From: Brachionus koreanus
Lineage: Eukaryota > Rotifera > Eurotatoria > Ploima > Brachionidae
DNA length: 27,038 nt
Direction of reading: 5' to 3'
NCBI GenBank assembly: GCA_016987375.1
Contig: PJRA01000353.1
Span: 737,124 to 764,161, forward strand
The notes beneath the pieces were generated by a model. It ran no database searches and was not told the origin of the DNA. It saw only the letters and a program-made list of their open reading frames with translations. Within the stretch, counting starts at the first letter, position 1; each line of letters begins with the position of its first letter. Of the stretch, positions 1 through 10,140 are shown piece by piece. The position numbers were made by a program, and so were the translations under genes.

Positions 1-147
1 TAAATATATTTTACTAGAAATTTAAAAAATAACCACGTTTTTGGACTTTTAGATAGTAGGATTCTTATTGTTTAGTATACTTTACTTTTTTTAATCAATA
101 AATTCTTCAAGTACATTTTCTTGTATTATTCTATTATTAGCAATGTC
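1..147. repeat. Left arm of a 147-bp inverted repeat
   Basis: Bases 1-147 are the reverse complement of 5499-5645 with one difference (A at 136 against G in the other arm), so 146 of 147 positions agree by direct reading. Similarity stops at 147/5499 on the inner side. The outer side cannot be judged because the arm begins at the window edge. It encodes nothing recognisable. Such identity in non-coding AT-rich DNA points to two recent insertions of one mobile element or to a recent duplication. Confidence 0.93.
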
Positions 148-880
148 TATATATACTAATTCATAATATTACAAATTGAATCAAAAAAAAAATTTCAGTT
201 TACTCAATTAAGCAAGTAGCAATCATTCTTGAGGATCTGGCTTTCTATTAAAAAATTCAATATAAACTACCAGATCTTGCCATTAACAGTCAGGAGTTAA
301 AATTGTTTTTTTTTTTAATTGTATTAGGTAAATCTCTAAAAAGAATATTTATTTATTATTTAATTGTACCTAGCTTAAGATTCTTCTGAAAAAATTTTTA
401 AAAAAATCAAAATAAAAATAGTTAAAACAAAAATCATATAAAATAGGGGAGAATTAAGAGATATAGTTATAACTTTTATTTTATTTAATGCAATTTGTGG
501 AATGGAACATACTTAACATGTTTTCAATTAAAACCTTTTCTTTTCTAATTTTCCAAGATTTACTATTTTAAATAAATAGACAATGAAATATATATAATTG
601 ACTGGACCTCTAGCTCGTAACAGAAAAGAGGAAAAAAAGAAAATCATAATTCATTAAGATTGAAATTAAAATTATAATAACTGCTCAAAAATATTTGTTT
701 CTTTTGATGTCTTATTCGTATTTAAATTTTTTTTCATCGCCTTGAAGGCGTTAATTGAATAAAACAAAATAAATAAAAAATAAAATATAAATCTTAATTT
801 TTACACATTTACTTCGTCACTATTCTTTAAAATATTCCAAGTATCTAGCGACTTCTCAAATGGAAGTTATGTTATCTTTT
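148..880. other. AT-rich spacer, no gene seen
   Basis: No convincing coding frame or RNA gene. A small palindrome (CGCCTTGAAGGCG near 733) is followed by an A-rich AATAAATAAA stretch at about 757-790. This resembles the 3' end of a LINE, but nothing upstream confirms it. Confidence 0.4.
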
Positions 881-881
881 G

Positions 882-1056
882 AAATGGTAGATAACATTAC
901 TTTCGGTATTTTTCAGTTTCATTTTCTTTCCCGTGTTTAACACCTTGGTTAGGATAACATCTGGCGAGGAGGACAAACAGAATAAATAAACCAAGACTTG
1001 TTCAGCAACCAATCCTACCCAAATCAATTTCCGCAAATGATGTTATTTACCATTTT
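882..1056. repeat. Imperfect inverted repeat, possible MITE
   Basis: The stretch AAATGGTAGATAACAT at 882-897 is matched by the inverted copy ATGTTATTTACCATTT ending near 1056 (15 of 16 bases). Weaker complementarity runs inward to about 911 and 1026, through a shared CGG block. The span is about 175 bp with no ORF, as expected for a short non-autonomous DNA transposon. No clear target-site duplication was found. Confidence 0.35.
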
Positions 1057-1289
1057 CTCGCTTGTTTAGTGAAGAGGATGAAACAAATTTAATTATTTGA
1101 AAAAGACATTAAAAAATTTAATTTTTTTTTTAAATTTATTAAATAAAAATCGATTTTTAATAAAACTAGCTCTGCCCTTATATAAAATACATGATAATTC
1201 GATTTATTTACACTTGGCTCAAAAATTGAAAATAAATAAGATTATAAAAATGTCAATAAAAAAGATGATTAATGATTAATCTTTAAAGG

Positions 1290-2160
1290 AATACAAAGGA
1301 ATCAACCAGACCTGGGAGACCAAGAAAGGTAACTTATAGTGACGAAAATAGTTTATTTATACAGAAAGAAAAAATCCTAGAATAAGTAATAAAAAGTTGG
1401 CCTCTGATTTTAATTCTAAGTTTAAAAATGTTAAGCTTAGTTGAGAAACAGTAAGGCGATTTCTAACTAGTAAAGGAATAGGAACTTACACAGCTCTGAA
1501 AAACCCTTGCCATTAGATCGAATCAAAAGATTAAAATGGTAAAAAGAAAGATTGAATAAGAAAATCAAGGGTTTTGGACAAAAGATTAAAAAAAGAAAAA
1601 TATGAACCAACATTTGTAGTACCAGCTCTACAAGGTGGTGGTAGATCCACAGGAATATGAGAATGCATACAGCAGTAAAGATACAAGATTCTTTCGTTTA
1701 TATGATAAATCAACATAAATCAATCAGGCGTATAAATCAACATGCCTACTAGGAAACGTTGAAAAATGAACTTATGGCATCTATTGATCATTTTGCCAAA
1801 GAGATGATTCTTTTTTTTAAACAGGATGGGGCTTCACCACATAGAGTGGTTTAAAAGCTAATTAATAAGTGGTTTGATGTGAATAATATTGTCCGCTTAC
1901 CTTGTTGTACCAGATAACTTATTCTTAATCCTTTCGAGAACTTATGGTCATATATTAATGTAAAATTGGTTGAAACAAAGTCGACCTCAATTGAGAACTT
2001 AAAATCGACTCTTCTGAAGGAATGGGTGAATGTATCTGATGAATATGTGAAAACATTAATTTAATTAATGTAAAAACGTATTCGTGATTGTTATGATGCA
2101 AGATGTGGTCATTTTGAATACTAATAATAAGCATGCGTCTAAACTTTTGTATAATTAAGC
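1290..2160 (+). pseudogene. Tc1/mariner transposase relic
   Basis: The reading frame is broken by many stops and shifts, but the order of Tc1 landmarks is clear. A GRPR-type linker (RPGRPRKVTYSDEN, from about 1308) is followed by NPRISNKKLASDF at about 1376. Next come ETVRRFLTSKGIG at 1445-1485, KYEPTFVVPALQGGGRS at about 1600, the second catalytic region QDGASPHRVV at about 1824 and NPFENLWSYI at about 1930, which carries the third acidic residue. The C-terminal signature ends in ARCGHFEY at about 2120. The segment that should hold the first catalytic Asp appears to be deleted between about 1560 and 1600. The copy is dead. The sequence GCGTCTAAACTTTTG at about 2135 resembles a Tc1 terminal repeat, but no matching left end was found. 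Confidence 0.85.
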
Positions 2161-2375
2161 TTTTTATTAGATCATCAAAAGAGTTTGAATGAATCTCGAA
2201 AAACCTAATATTCTAAATATCTAATGATCTTGACTATCAGACTTACTAAAAATCAATGGCCTTATGTAATCTAAGTAGATGAATACAAAAAAAAATATTG
2301 CAGAAATTCATCTGAAAAGAATAAAAAAAGTTTTTGCAGAGCTTTGAAATAGTTTGGACGAATTTTTATATACAG

Positions 2376-2500
2376 TTAACGTAATTCTCCGAATTTAGTG
2401 ACATGCCTTTAAAATAGAATACTCTATTTTAGTGACACTCTGTTATAACATGCAATAGATTCTTCTGTGACATGTCACTAAATTCGGATGATTACGTTAA
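2376..2500. mobile_element. 125-bp MITE with 30-bp terminal inverted repeats
   Basis: Bases 2376-2405 and 2471-2500 form terminal inverted repeats matching at 28 of 30 positions; each begins TTAACGTAAT and contains CCGAATTTAGTGACATG. If the TA inside the outer TTAA/TTAA is the target duplication, the element fits a non-autonomous Tc1/mariner-like MITE. The core has no ORF. It contains a further TAGTGACA repeat and a palindromic GACATGTC. It lies 300 bp upstream of the HELQ start codon. Confidence 0.75.
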
Positions 2501-2808
2501 AAAAAAATTAGGCTTTTCGTTTTTGTACTAATATTTCACATTGAAATTTAAGAAAAATGTATCACAATACTTAATAAAAAGGGAATAATTTTTGGCATTT
2601 CAAAGCATTAGATCCACATCTTTGAATTGAATATTTATGTTTACTTTCAAATAAAAATCTCATCTTAAACTTAATATAAATCAGCTCAAGTAATAATCTA
2701 GTTATCACGTGATTAAATATAAAAAAATTGAAAAAACAAAAGTGTTACAAAAACTTAATTTTTTTTGTTTTTTTTTTTTAATTAATCACAATAAACTAGC
2801 CTTTAAAA
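2501..2808. promoter_or_regulatory. HELQ upstream region
   Basis: This AT-rich stretch lies between the MITE and the HELQ start codon and must contain the HELQ 5' UTR and probably its core promoter. A polypyrimidine run (about 2759-2780) followed by AATTAATCACAATAAACTAG precedes the ATG. No TATA or initiator element can be called with confidence in such AT-rich DNA. Confidence 0.3.
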
Positions 2809-5800
2809 ATGAAAAGGTCCGAATCATTATTTAATGATATTACTAATAAGCCAAATAATTTGGAGCATGTAAAATCGAATAGACTTAATACATCTAAAAC
2901 AATAATTGAAACAGCGTCTAAATCATACAGGGAGCCATTTGGCAAATTTGAATCATTCGATTCAATACCAAGTTCAGTATCGAGTTCAGAATCACAAAAA
3001 AGCTCACAAACCCAGGATTCGGGCATCAAACGAGCCAAATTTTCTCATGAATGCGTCACTTTTGACTTTGACTCACAAAAATACTTCAATTCCAAGTCAG
3101 ATGAAAATCAAGACAAACTAAATAGCTCAAATGATAGCGATCTATCATTTCAGAATATGGCATTGGAATTTCTAGAATGCTCGAACACGTTTTATGGCCT
3201 TCCTTTAGCAATCAAAGATCTGCTTAAAAAATTGAGAAACATAACTTGTTTGTACGATTGGCAACACGAACTTTTAACCATAATGCAACAAAAATACCAA
3301 ACAGCAATGAGAAATTTGAACAATAAAAGCGAAAAAGACTTAAACACAAATCTTTTGTATCTTTCGCCAACAAGCGGAGGTAAGACTCTTGTAGCCGAGC
3401 TGTTGATACTTCATTGCCTTTTGGTGAAGAAAAAAAATGTGATTTTTATAATGCCATTTGTGAGCATTGTACAGGAAAAGGTACTGCAAATATCTGACTT
3501 TGCTGAAGAATTGAATTTTCATGTCGAAGAGTATGCTGGTGTTAAGGGCACAATTCCTCCACTCAAGAGACAATTGAACAAAAAAAGGACTTTGTTTATT
3601 TGCACAATTGAAAAGGCACACAGTCTTGTAAACAGTTTGATTGAAACAGACAGACTAAGAGATGAAATTGGTCTTGTTTGTGCCGATGAATTTCACATGA
3701 TTGGTGAAGATTCGCGTGGAGCTATTTATGAAATGATTTTGTCCAAAATAAAATATTGCTCTAACATTAGCTCAAGTAAAATGGTAAAAAATGAGACAAA
3801 ATCTTTGCCTATACAAATAGTGGCTACCACAGCTACTTTGGAAAATAAACTCGAGCTGGCATCGTTTCTCAATGCATATTTATATGAAAGAAATTTTCGT
3901 CCAGTAGAGCTCAAAGAATATGTTAAAATGGATCAGCAAATATTTGAAGTGGACAAGAGACTAAAAAATGAGCTCGAAACAGAGAGCATATTCAAGCCCG
4001 TTAGACAGCTTGACATGAGCTTTTACACTAATGAAATGAAAAAAAATGACATGGACGGCTTAATTGCACTGGTCAGAGAAGTTATACCCAACGAGTCGTG
4101 TCTTATATTTTGTCCTAGTAAGAAAAACTGTGAAAATGTAGCCTCACTATTAGCTACTTATTTACAACCTGAATTAAAAAAATACAAAAGAGAACAAAAG
4201 CTTAAATTATTTCAAGAGTTGAAAGAAGAAAACGGAAATAACATATGTCCTGTGTTGAGACAAAGTCTCCAATTTGGAATTGCATATCATCATTCGGGTT
4301 TGACTACCGAAGAAAGACAACTGATTGAGAGTGCATACAGAGAGGGTATTCTATGTCTCATCACTTGTACTTCCACTTTGGCTGCTGGGGTGAATCTTCC
4401 CGCTAAACGAGTCATTATTCGTTCACCCTATGTCGCAGTCGATTTTATGACTAATACATCTTACAAACAAATGATCGGCAGAGCAGGCCGAGCTGGACTG
4501 ATCGATTCAATTGGTGAAAGCATACTGCTTTTTAAAAGCTTGGACAAACAAAAAGTGTTCGATTTGATTACAGGTCCACTTAAAAAATGCCAATCTGCAC
4601 TACAAATTGACTCGAAGGCCTTGCGTGTCCTGGTATTGTCCTTGATTGGCTTGAATATGACACATTTGGGCTCGCAAATTTTAATTTTTATCAAACAAAC
4701 ATTGTTCTATGTTCAACAAGGAGCCAATATGTTCAAGCAAAATATGGACCAAATTAGCGAGCAGCTAGTGAACGAGCTGAGTCAGGATCAAAAAATGCTA
4801 AATTTAGTACCCGAAGAATTTTTGCTCATTTCTCAAGCTTTAGACTATTTACTTAAGAAAAACTTAATCACAATAAATAATAAAGCTGAAGGAACACTAA
4901 GTCCAAATGTGTCAAATGAAAATTTAAAAGTGTTGTACTACTGCAATTTTGAGATTACAAAATTGGGACAAGCTGCCATTAAGGGAAATGTCGACTTAGA
5001 TTTGGTAGACTTGTTGTACAATGATTTGAAGATTGGTCTCAAAAATATGGTTTTGGCTAATTATCTTCATCTTCTTTATCTTTGTACACCATATGATTTG
5101 GTCAACAATTTGAATAATGTAGACTATGATGTTTACACTCATAAGGTATTTTGTTGGATTTTTTTTTTTTACAATGAGCTAATATATTTTTGAGTTTAGT
5201 TCGGAAATTTGGACGAGGATGAGGTTAGATGTGCAAAAACTATTGGCATTAGTGAAGAATATCTACAAAGAAAAAGGTTCAACAACAAAGCATCTGTATG
5301 TCTAGCTTTTTAAAATGATAAAATTAATAATAATTAGTTAGCATTGAAGTAGTAATTAATTTGTATTTCATTTAGGGTATATTTTTAGTTAGTAGTTAAT
5401 TTTATTTAAAGAAAAAAACATATTTATGTTCACTTATAGGACATTTTATTATTTTTCATTGTAATATGATAAGATACGTTGTGTTTAAATATAATAATGA
5501 CATTGCTAACAATAGAATAATACAAGAAAATGTACTTGAAGAATTTATTGATTAAAAAAAGTAAAGTATACTAAACAATAAGAATCCTACTATCTAAAAG
5601 TCCAAAAACGTGGTTATTTTTTAAATTTCTAGTAAAATATATTTAACTAAAAAAAAACTAAATAAACAACAAATTCTAATGTTCAACTAAGCTATGAAAT
5701 CATAATTATTAATAAATTCTTGGTTAACAAAAAAAATAAACTAATTTATTTTTGTTTTTGAAAACTCATATCCGTTTGCATACTTATCAAGAATCTCTTT

Positions 5801-8800
5801 TTCTAATACTGAATTTTCTTCTAATAAAACATTTAAATCTTTTGATAAATTCTCGACATCATTGTTTAAAGTATCTATTTCTTTAATTCTTTGGGTCAAG
5901 AATTTTTTGTAATTCTCCTCAATCTTTATTCTTTCTTTTGTTTCAATTACTCTCTTAGATAAATTAATAATATTTTTATCCAATTTTTCAAGTTCATCGA
6001 TTTTTGATTGATTAGTGCTTATTTGTGATAAAAATTCAATATAATCATCTGTTAAATGAGTAAAAAATTCTTTAGGTTTAGTTTTTTCACTCCATTGCAA
6101 TCCAAATCCAAAGCACAAGACAAAAACAGAAATAGACAAAATAGGTTTCATTTCGTTTTTAAAATGAAAGTCAATTTTTTTTGAGAAAATTAAATAGAAG
6201 CATTTTTAATATTATTACTGTAGATATTTTTTGTTGAATCTCATGATTTTATTTGGTTGTTTAGTTGCTCCAAATTTAACTAGTAACTAATTTATGTTAC
6301 TATAGGCACAGTAGATATTTCCATAGCATTTCACATGAATTGTTTGGTTGAAAAAGATGGCGTTGTCAAAAGTAAAGAAACCTTATCACGATCATTTATT
6401 GAATTAAATCATTCTAATGCAGCAATTTTACTCCAAAATTTATTTGAATTAGCAAATTTCATTTGGCATTTTTGAATACACATATTTTCATCATCAAAAG
6501 ATCAATCAATAACTTTCAAAAATAATGTTCTAATAAATGTGCTGTTTTCTTTATTGTAAAATGCGATCCATTCATAACAACAAATTGAAAATAAACTATT
6601 AAAAGATATAATTAACTGAAAATGTGATATATTTTTTTAAGGCAAACGATTTCTTAAAAAGCTATTCTAAGGCGATATTTCATTATCGTCTCGTAAAGCT
6701 CCCATTGCAGTTGATATTTCTTGTAGAATTACTGAAAAAATTGTTAAAAACAAATTACACAATTTTAATGATACAAATTTATAAACGATTTCCTATATCA
6801 TTTAAGAAAATTTTAATATAAAAATGTTTGCTGACGACACAACAATCAGTCATTCAGATAAAGATTTGGAAAGTGATTTAATAAATTTTTCAGCAACTGT
6901 TACAAATCTTAGTAATTGGTGTTCACTCCATTGCAATCCAAATCCAAAGCACAAGACAAAAACAGAAAAACACAAAATAAATTTTATTTCGTTTTTAAAA
7001 TGAAAGTCAATTTTTTTGATAAAATTAAATAATGAAGCATTTTTAATATTATTATTGTAGATATTTTATGTTGAATCTCATGATTTTATTTGGTTGTTTA
7101 GTTGCTCCAAATTTAAATCGTAACTAGTTAGCTTATTACTTCCGCACAGTAGATGTTGGTAGGTTAGTTTTATGCAAATTTGAAAAAGATGAAGAATACG
7201 CCTCTGTATTTAATGCTTTTAAAAAACTGTCAATTAAACTTTTAAAAATTTCCATGATGCAATCAATTTAAAAACGGAATACTTTAAAACTAGATTTTGT
7301 TGTGTATTCCAATTCTAAAACCATCTATTTCATTATATTTTTGTTTAACACTAGGAGACAAAATTTTTTAAATTCTCGTATCGTTTGAATGGATTTTTCA
7401 AATAAATATATCTTTTTTGAATTATGTAGATTTTAAAATTTTATTTTAAAAATGATATAATTTTATAAAATTATTGTAGTTTTTTTATAAAATATTTTTG
7501 AATTAAAAAAACATGAAAAAGTGCTTGGTGCTCCTAGTGTTAATATTTTCCTTTTACTTTTTAGATTATTTTTACTATTATTATTATTATTTATTGACAA
7601 AAAACTTGTTTAGACCTCATAGATCAAAATTTTTAAAAAAATAATTTCAAAATTTCAATTTTTACTATATATAAATTTTTTTTTATGTCTTGCCTGTTAT
7701 GTGACCAAGAGGGTCATGTAATATGTGACCCTCTTGGTCACCGAACAGACATGAGTGAGATAAAATTAAATGAGATAAAAAATTTACAAATAAATAAAAA
7801 TAATCTAACTATTTACACTGCATATTGAAGTATTTGATAGAAAGAATACTTCCTTTATTAAACTGTTATCAAAAGTAGAAGATCTGACTCATATAAATTG
7901 CACTGAATACGATTTAGCATTCAGTGTTCTTTTGATTGAATGGTGCCTCGAATGTAGCAACTCTGGACTAACCGACTCGATAAAATACTATTTTTATTTA
8001 ATTGAATATTGTATATTGAATAATATTAATCATTTTTTTGTATATAACAAACTGAATTTTTTACTTAATTGAAAAATGGATATTTAACTGTCCATTTTTC
8101 TAATTTCAATTTGTCCATGGGACTTAAACTTTAATTAAATAAATAAATATTGAAGTATATGACCAAATTAAATACAAATACAGATATTCATGTGTAGTAA
8201 AACAAAGTCAAGTAGATGTTATAAATAAGTCATATAAGTCAAGCTCGCTAAAAAGCTAACTAAAAAATATTTCATTGCAATAATTCATTTTTTTTTTGAA
8301 TATGAATCCCGATTTCTTTTCCTACGCATCTAGTTATACCCATAGTACTTAATATTAAATTTGCTTTATCTTTTTAGTAATTCTTTTAGGATATATTAAA
8401 TTAACAAAAATCGAGACGATTACTTTTTTTGTTCAATAAACATTTAGACTTTTGAATTCTTTTTTATTTTTTTCCTAAAACATTTTCTATTGATTTAAAT
8501 GAAAAAAGTCATTAACTAAATTTTACAATTCTATTTCGAATGAATTAAATAAAAAATTATTTTAGAGTAAAAAAATAGATGATTTTGTGATAAAACGTTT
8601 CTACATGACTTTAATGATTTACGAATTATGGAAAACACACAACTCCATTTGGAAAGTATCAAGCGAATTTGGTCTCGATAGAGGTTTTGTACAACAAATA
8701 GTTCAGTCAGCAGCATCATTCACAAGCGGAGTTTTGCATTTCTGCGAAAACTTGGATGAATTTTGGCCTTACAAAAACATGCTCACCGAATTTACAAAGC

Positions 8801-9130
8801 GTTTGCAGTTTAACTGCTCCTCAGCTGATATAATTCCTTTACTAGAATTAGAGGGAGTTCGTTTGGCAAGAGCTAAGCAGTTGTACATGGCTGGCTATAA
8901 GAGCATTGAAGATGTAGCTGGAGGCAATGTAGACGACATGACCTCAAAAGTTAAAAACATGATTCCAGCAGTGGCTAAAAAAATAATTAGGTCGGCAAAG
9001 GTAGATTTTGTTAAACTAAACTTTTTCAAAAATTTTTATTTAATGTTGCATTTAGAAGATATTGAAGGAAAAAATAGAAAATCTTCAAAGCGAAGCTGAT
9101 AACTTACTATTGCAATTAAGTTTAGAGTAA
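2809..9130 (+). CDS. HELQ: HELQ-type superfamily 2 DNA helicase (four exons)
   Basis: HELQ is a nuclear 3'-5' DNA helicase of the Ski2/Hel308 family, acting in replication-fork and crosslink repair. The exons I infer are 2809-5145, 5200-5295, 8566-9000 and 9056-9130, all phase 0, giving about 980 aa (the human protein is about 1100). Visible motifs are Walker A SPTSGGKT (K192), DEFH box at 293-296, ATTAT motif III, TSTLAAGVNLPAKRV motif V and QMIGRAGRAG motif VI (554-563). Exon 3 carries the C-terminal helix-hairpin region (FTSGVLHFCENLDEFW, RAKQLYMAGYKS). The first 110 residues are Ser/Asn-rich and poorly conserved. Reading through the first intron would add a spurious tail ending at 5193, and reading past 9000 likewise. 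Intron 2 (5296-8565) is unusually long and full of insertions. The family call is firm; only splice details are inferred. Confidence 0.93.
5499..5645. repeat. Right arm of the 147-bp inverted repeat
   Basis: Inverted partner of 1-147 (one mismatch), placed inside HELQ intron 2 just after exon 2. The pair brackets 5351 bp containing the Tc1 relic, the MITE, the HELQ promoter and HELQ exons 1-2. Confidence 0.93.
5741..6151 (-). CDS. Small secreted coiled-coil protein, nested in HELQ intron 2
   Basis: Unrecognised 136-residue ORF on the strand opposite to HELQ. It starts with a typical signal peptide: MKP, a hydrophobic core ILSISVFVLCFGFGL, then polar residues with possible cleavage near residue 20. 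The rest is charged and helix-prone with heptad-like spacing (IDELEKLDKNIINLSKRV and onward), suggesting a coiled coil that is secreted or faces the endoplasmic reticulum lumen. An uninterrupted frame of this length and composition is unlikely by chance here. Its 5' end, including the signal peptide and about 165 bp upstream, is duplicated at 6922-7155. Caution: read on the plus strand, the signal-peptide DNA gives HCNPNPKHKTKT, which vaguely resembles a LINE reverse-transcriptase segment, so part of this ORF may be antisense to a transposon. No function is assigned. Confidence 0.5.
   Translation of the reverse strand: MKPILSISVFVLCFGFGLQWSEKTKPKEFFTHLTDDYIEFLSQISTNQSKIDELEKLDKNIINLSKRVIETKERIKIEENYKKFLTQRIKEIDTLNNDVENLSKDLNVLLEENSVLEKEILDKYANGYEFSKTKIN
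6086..6317. repeat. Direct repeat copy 1 (5' end of the nested gene)
   Basis: Matches 6922-7155 in the same orientation from TTCACTCCATTGC through GCACAGTAGAT, with scattered substitutions and small indels. On the minus strand it covers the start codon, signal peptide and upstream flank of the nested coiled-coil ORF. Confidence 0.85.
6778..6923 (+). pseudogene. LINE reverse-transcriptase fragment
   Basis: Two frames together read FINDFLYHLRKF, then a one-base shift, then NIKMFADDTTISHSDKDLES and LINFSATVTNLSNWC. This is the catalytic (F/Y)ADD segment of a non-LTR reverse transcriptase and its downstream helix. The fragment ends abruptly at the second copy of the direct repeat (6922), so the two junctions may share one rearrangement. 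It is inactive debris inside HELQ intron 2. Confidence 0.75.
6922..7155. repeat. Direct repeat copy 2 (decayed duplicate of a gene 5' end)
   Basis: Second copy of 6086-6317. On the minus strand the signal-peptide frame is kept (SVFVLCFGFGLQWSE), but the ATG has become ATA. The frame then runs into the antisense of the LINE fragment, so this copy cannot make the original protein. Confidence 0.85.
7345..7543. mobile_element. piggyBac-like MITE flanked by TTAA
   Basis: The sequence reads TTAA-CACTAGGAG at 7345-7357 and CTCCTAGTG-TTAA at 7531-7543. TTAA duplications with a short TIR starting CACTAG are the hallmark of the piggyBac superfamily. The 191-bp body has no transposase and is AT-rich, so it is a non-autonomous element. 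Only the first 9 or so TIR bases match. Confidence 0.7.
7701..7741. repeat. Perfect 16-bp hairpin
   Basis: GTGACCAAGAGGGTCA at 7701-7716 is exactly complementary to 7726-7741, with a 9-base loop. Pairing resumes outside as CTGTT/AACAG and ATGTCT/AGACAT with small bulges, giving a long stem from about 7685 to 7752. It is GC-rich compared with its surroundings. It could be an element core, a structured intron RNA or a small-RNA precursor; the sequence alone does not decide. Confidence 0.9.
7809..8072 (+). other. Coding-like open stretch without a start codon
   Basis: The frame is open for 87 codons between stops at 7806 and 8070 and has no Met. The peptide (for example IKLLSKVEDLTHINCTEYDL and EWCLECSNSGLTDSIKYY) has balanced composition and GC-richer codons than the surrounding intron. 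It could be an exon or the relic of an inserted gene or LINE. It does not resemble any part of HELQ. Unrecognised. Confidence 0.3.
8085..8146 (+). other. Possible LINE 3' tail
   Basis: CCATTTTTCTAATTTC..., then GTCCATGGGACTTAAA, runs into TTAATTAAATAAATAAATA. The AAATA-repeat ending resembles the 3' end of the LINE at 13915. No coding part of a LINE is attached. Nothing else is seen from here to the HELQ exon at 8566. Confidence 0.3.
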
Positions 9131-9488
9131 ATTCTTTAAAATATTAATTTATTAAAAAAAATAGGCAAAATTGATCAAAAATATAAAAATAAAAATTTTT
9201 TATTTAATTTTTTTCTAAAATCATGTAAACAATTATTAGATAATTTTTGTAAATTTTTCTAAAATAATGTTTGAATTTAATCTTAAATTCTATATATATA
9301 TATATTGATTTAATAAAAATTCCGAATAGATTTTTTTTAATATTAATAATTTAATGAAATTAAATAAAGTTAAAAATTTTTTAATTTATTTAAAAATATT
9401 TTATTCTTAATAAAAGAGGAATTTAGCTTTTAAACTCTCTTGAACGCTTTTATGTCTTTTTTTTTATTTATAAATTGATTAAATTAAA
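9131..9488. other. AT-rich spacer after HELQ
   Basis: No gene seen. It contains a short (TA)n run at about 9290-9305 and probably the HELQ 3' UTR. Many AATAAA-like words make a polyadenylation site impossible to choose. Confidence 0.4.
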
Positions 9489-10140
9489 TTCACCACACTA
9501 CTTTACTATCTGGATCAGTCCTTCTTAGACTCTAGGACATTTAAAGTAAATTTAAATGATCATTGGAGTGATTAATACCAGACTACTCCAGGTGTTCCTT
9601 AAGACTCAGTTATTAGTCTTCTTTTATTTAGTAAATATATAAATAATATCCCTAAAAGAAAGAAAACAAATAATGAATACTCTCTACTTTTTGCAGATGA
9701 TCTAGTAACTTTTTTAATTTTCATTAAAAAGGGGAACCTTGAAAATAAGATAAAAAGATACACCAATGAACTAGAACAATGACTAATTAAGTAGAAAAGT
9801 CATGTTCAATAGTCTTTTCTAGACACAAGAAAGAAAGTGATAATCTTAAAATAAAAATTTATGAGAAAAAAATAGAAAACTAAAAAGAAATTAAGTTTCT
9901 AGGTATTAAATTTGATTCCAAACTAAATTTTAATCTAATTGTTAACGAACGAGATTAAAGAACGTTGCAATACAAGGCTAAATTAAGATAATAGATTAAG
10001 ATACTGTCAAACAAAAAAATGATGTCTAAACTTTTATATAAGAAACTTTTATAAATCTTAATCGGATCAATCCTAAATTATTCTTTTTCCTGTTTGAATT
10101 CATTTTCAGAAAAAAATATCAAAAAATTAGTCAGTTGTGC
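9489..10140 (+). pseudogene. LINE reverse-transcriptase relic, copy A
   Basis: This stretch reads, with stops and shifts, as the same LINE family found at 11400-13915: QSFLDSRTFKVNLNDHWSD, then YINNIPKRKKTNNEYSLL and FADDLVTF, then a KFLGI-like block and a piece matching the DYSFPCLNSFSE region. Unlike the downstream copy it still has the catalytic FADD segment (about 9695), but it carries many stops and lacks both ends. Similarity fades after about 10140. It is a dead fragment of an APE-type non-LTR retrotransposon. Confidence 0.8.

Noticed and set aside
1097..1279. 60-aa Lys/Asn/Ile-rich ORF
   Set aside because: Composition is that of random AT-rich sequence and it stops just before the transposase relic; not supported as the transposase N-terminus.
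1531..1716. Minus-strand 61-aa ORF
   Set aside because: Antisense to the Tc1 transposase relic.
2796..4694. Several ORFs overlapping HELQ exon 1 in other frames
   Set aside because: HELQ motifs occupy the long plus frame; the others have no recognisable content.
1..5645. One 5.6-kb DNA transposon with 147-bp TIRs that encodes HELQ
   Set aside because: HELQ continues in frame in exons 3-4 beyond the right arm, so HELQ is a host gene with the arm inside its intron; the arms are reported as an inverted repeat only.
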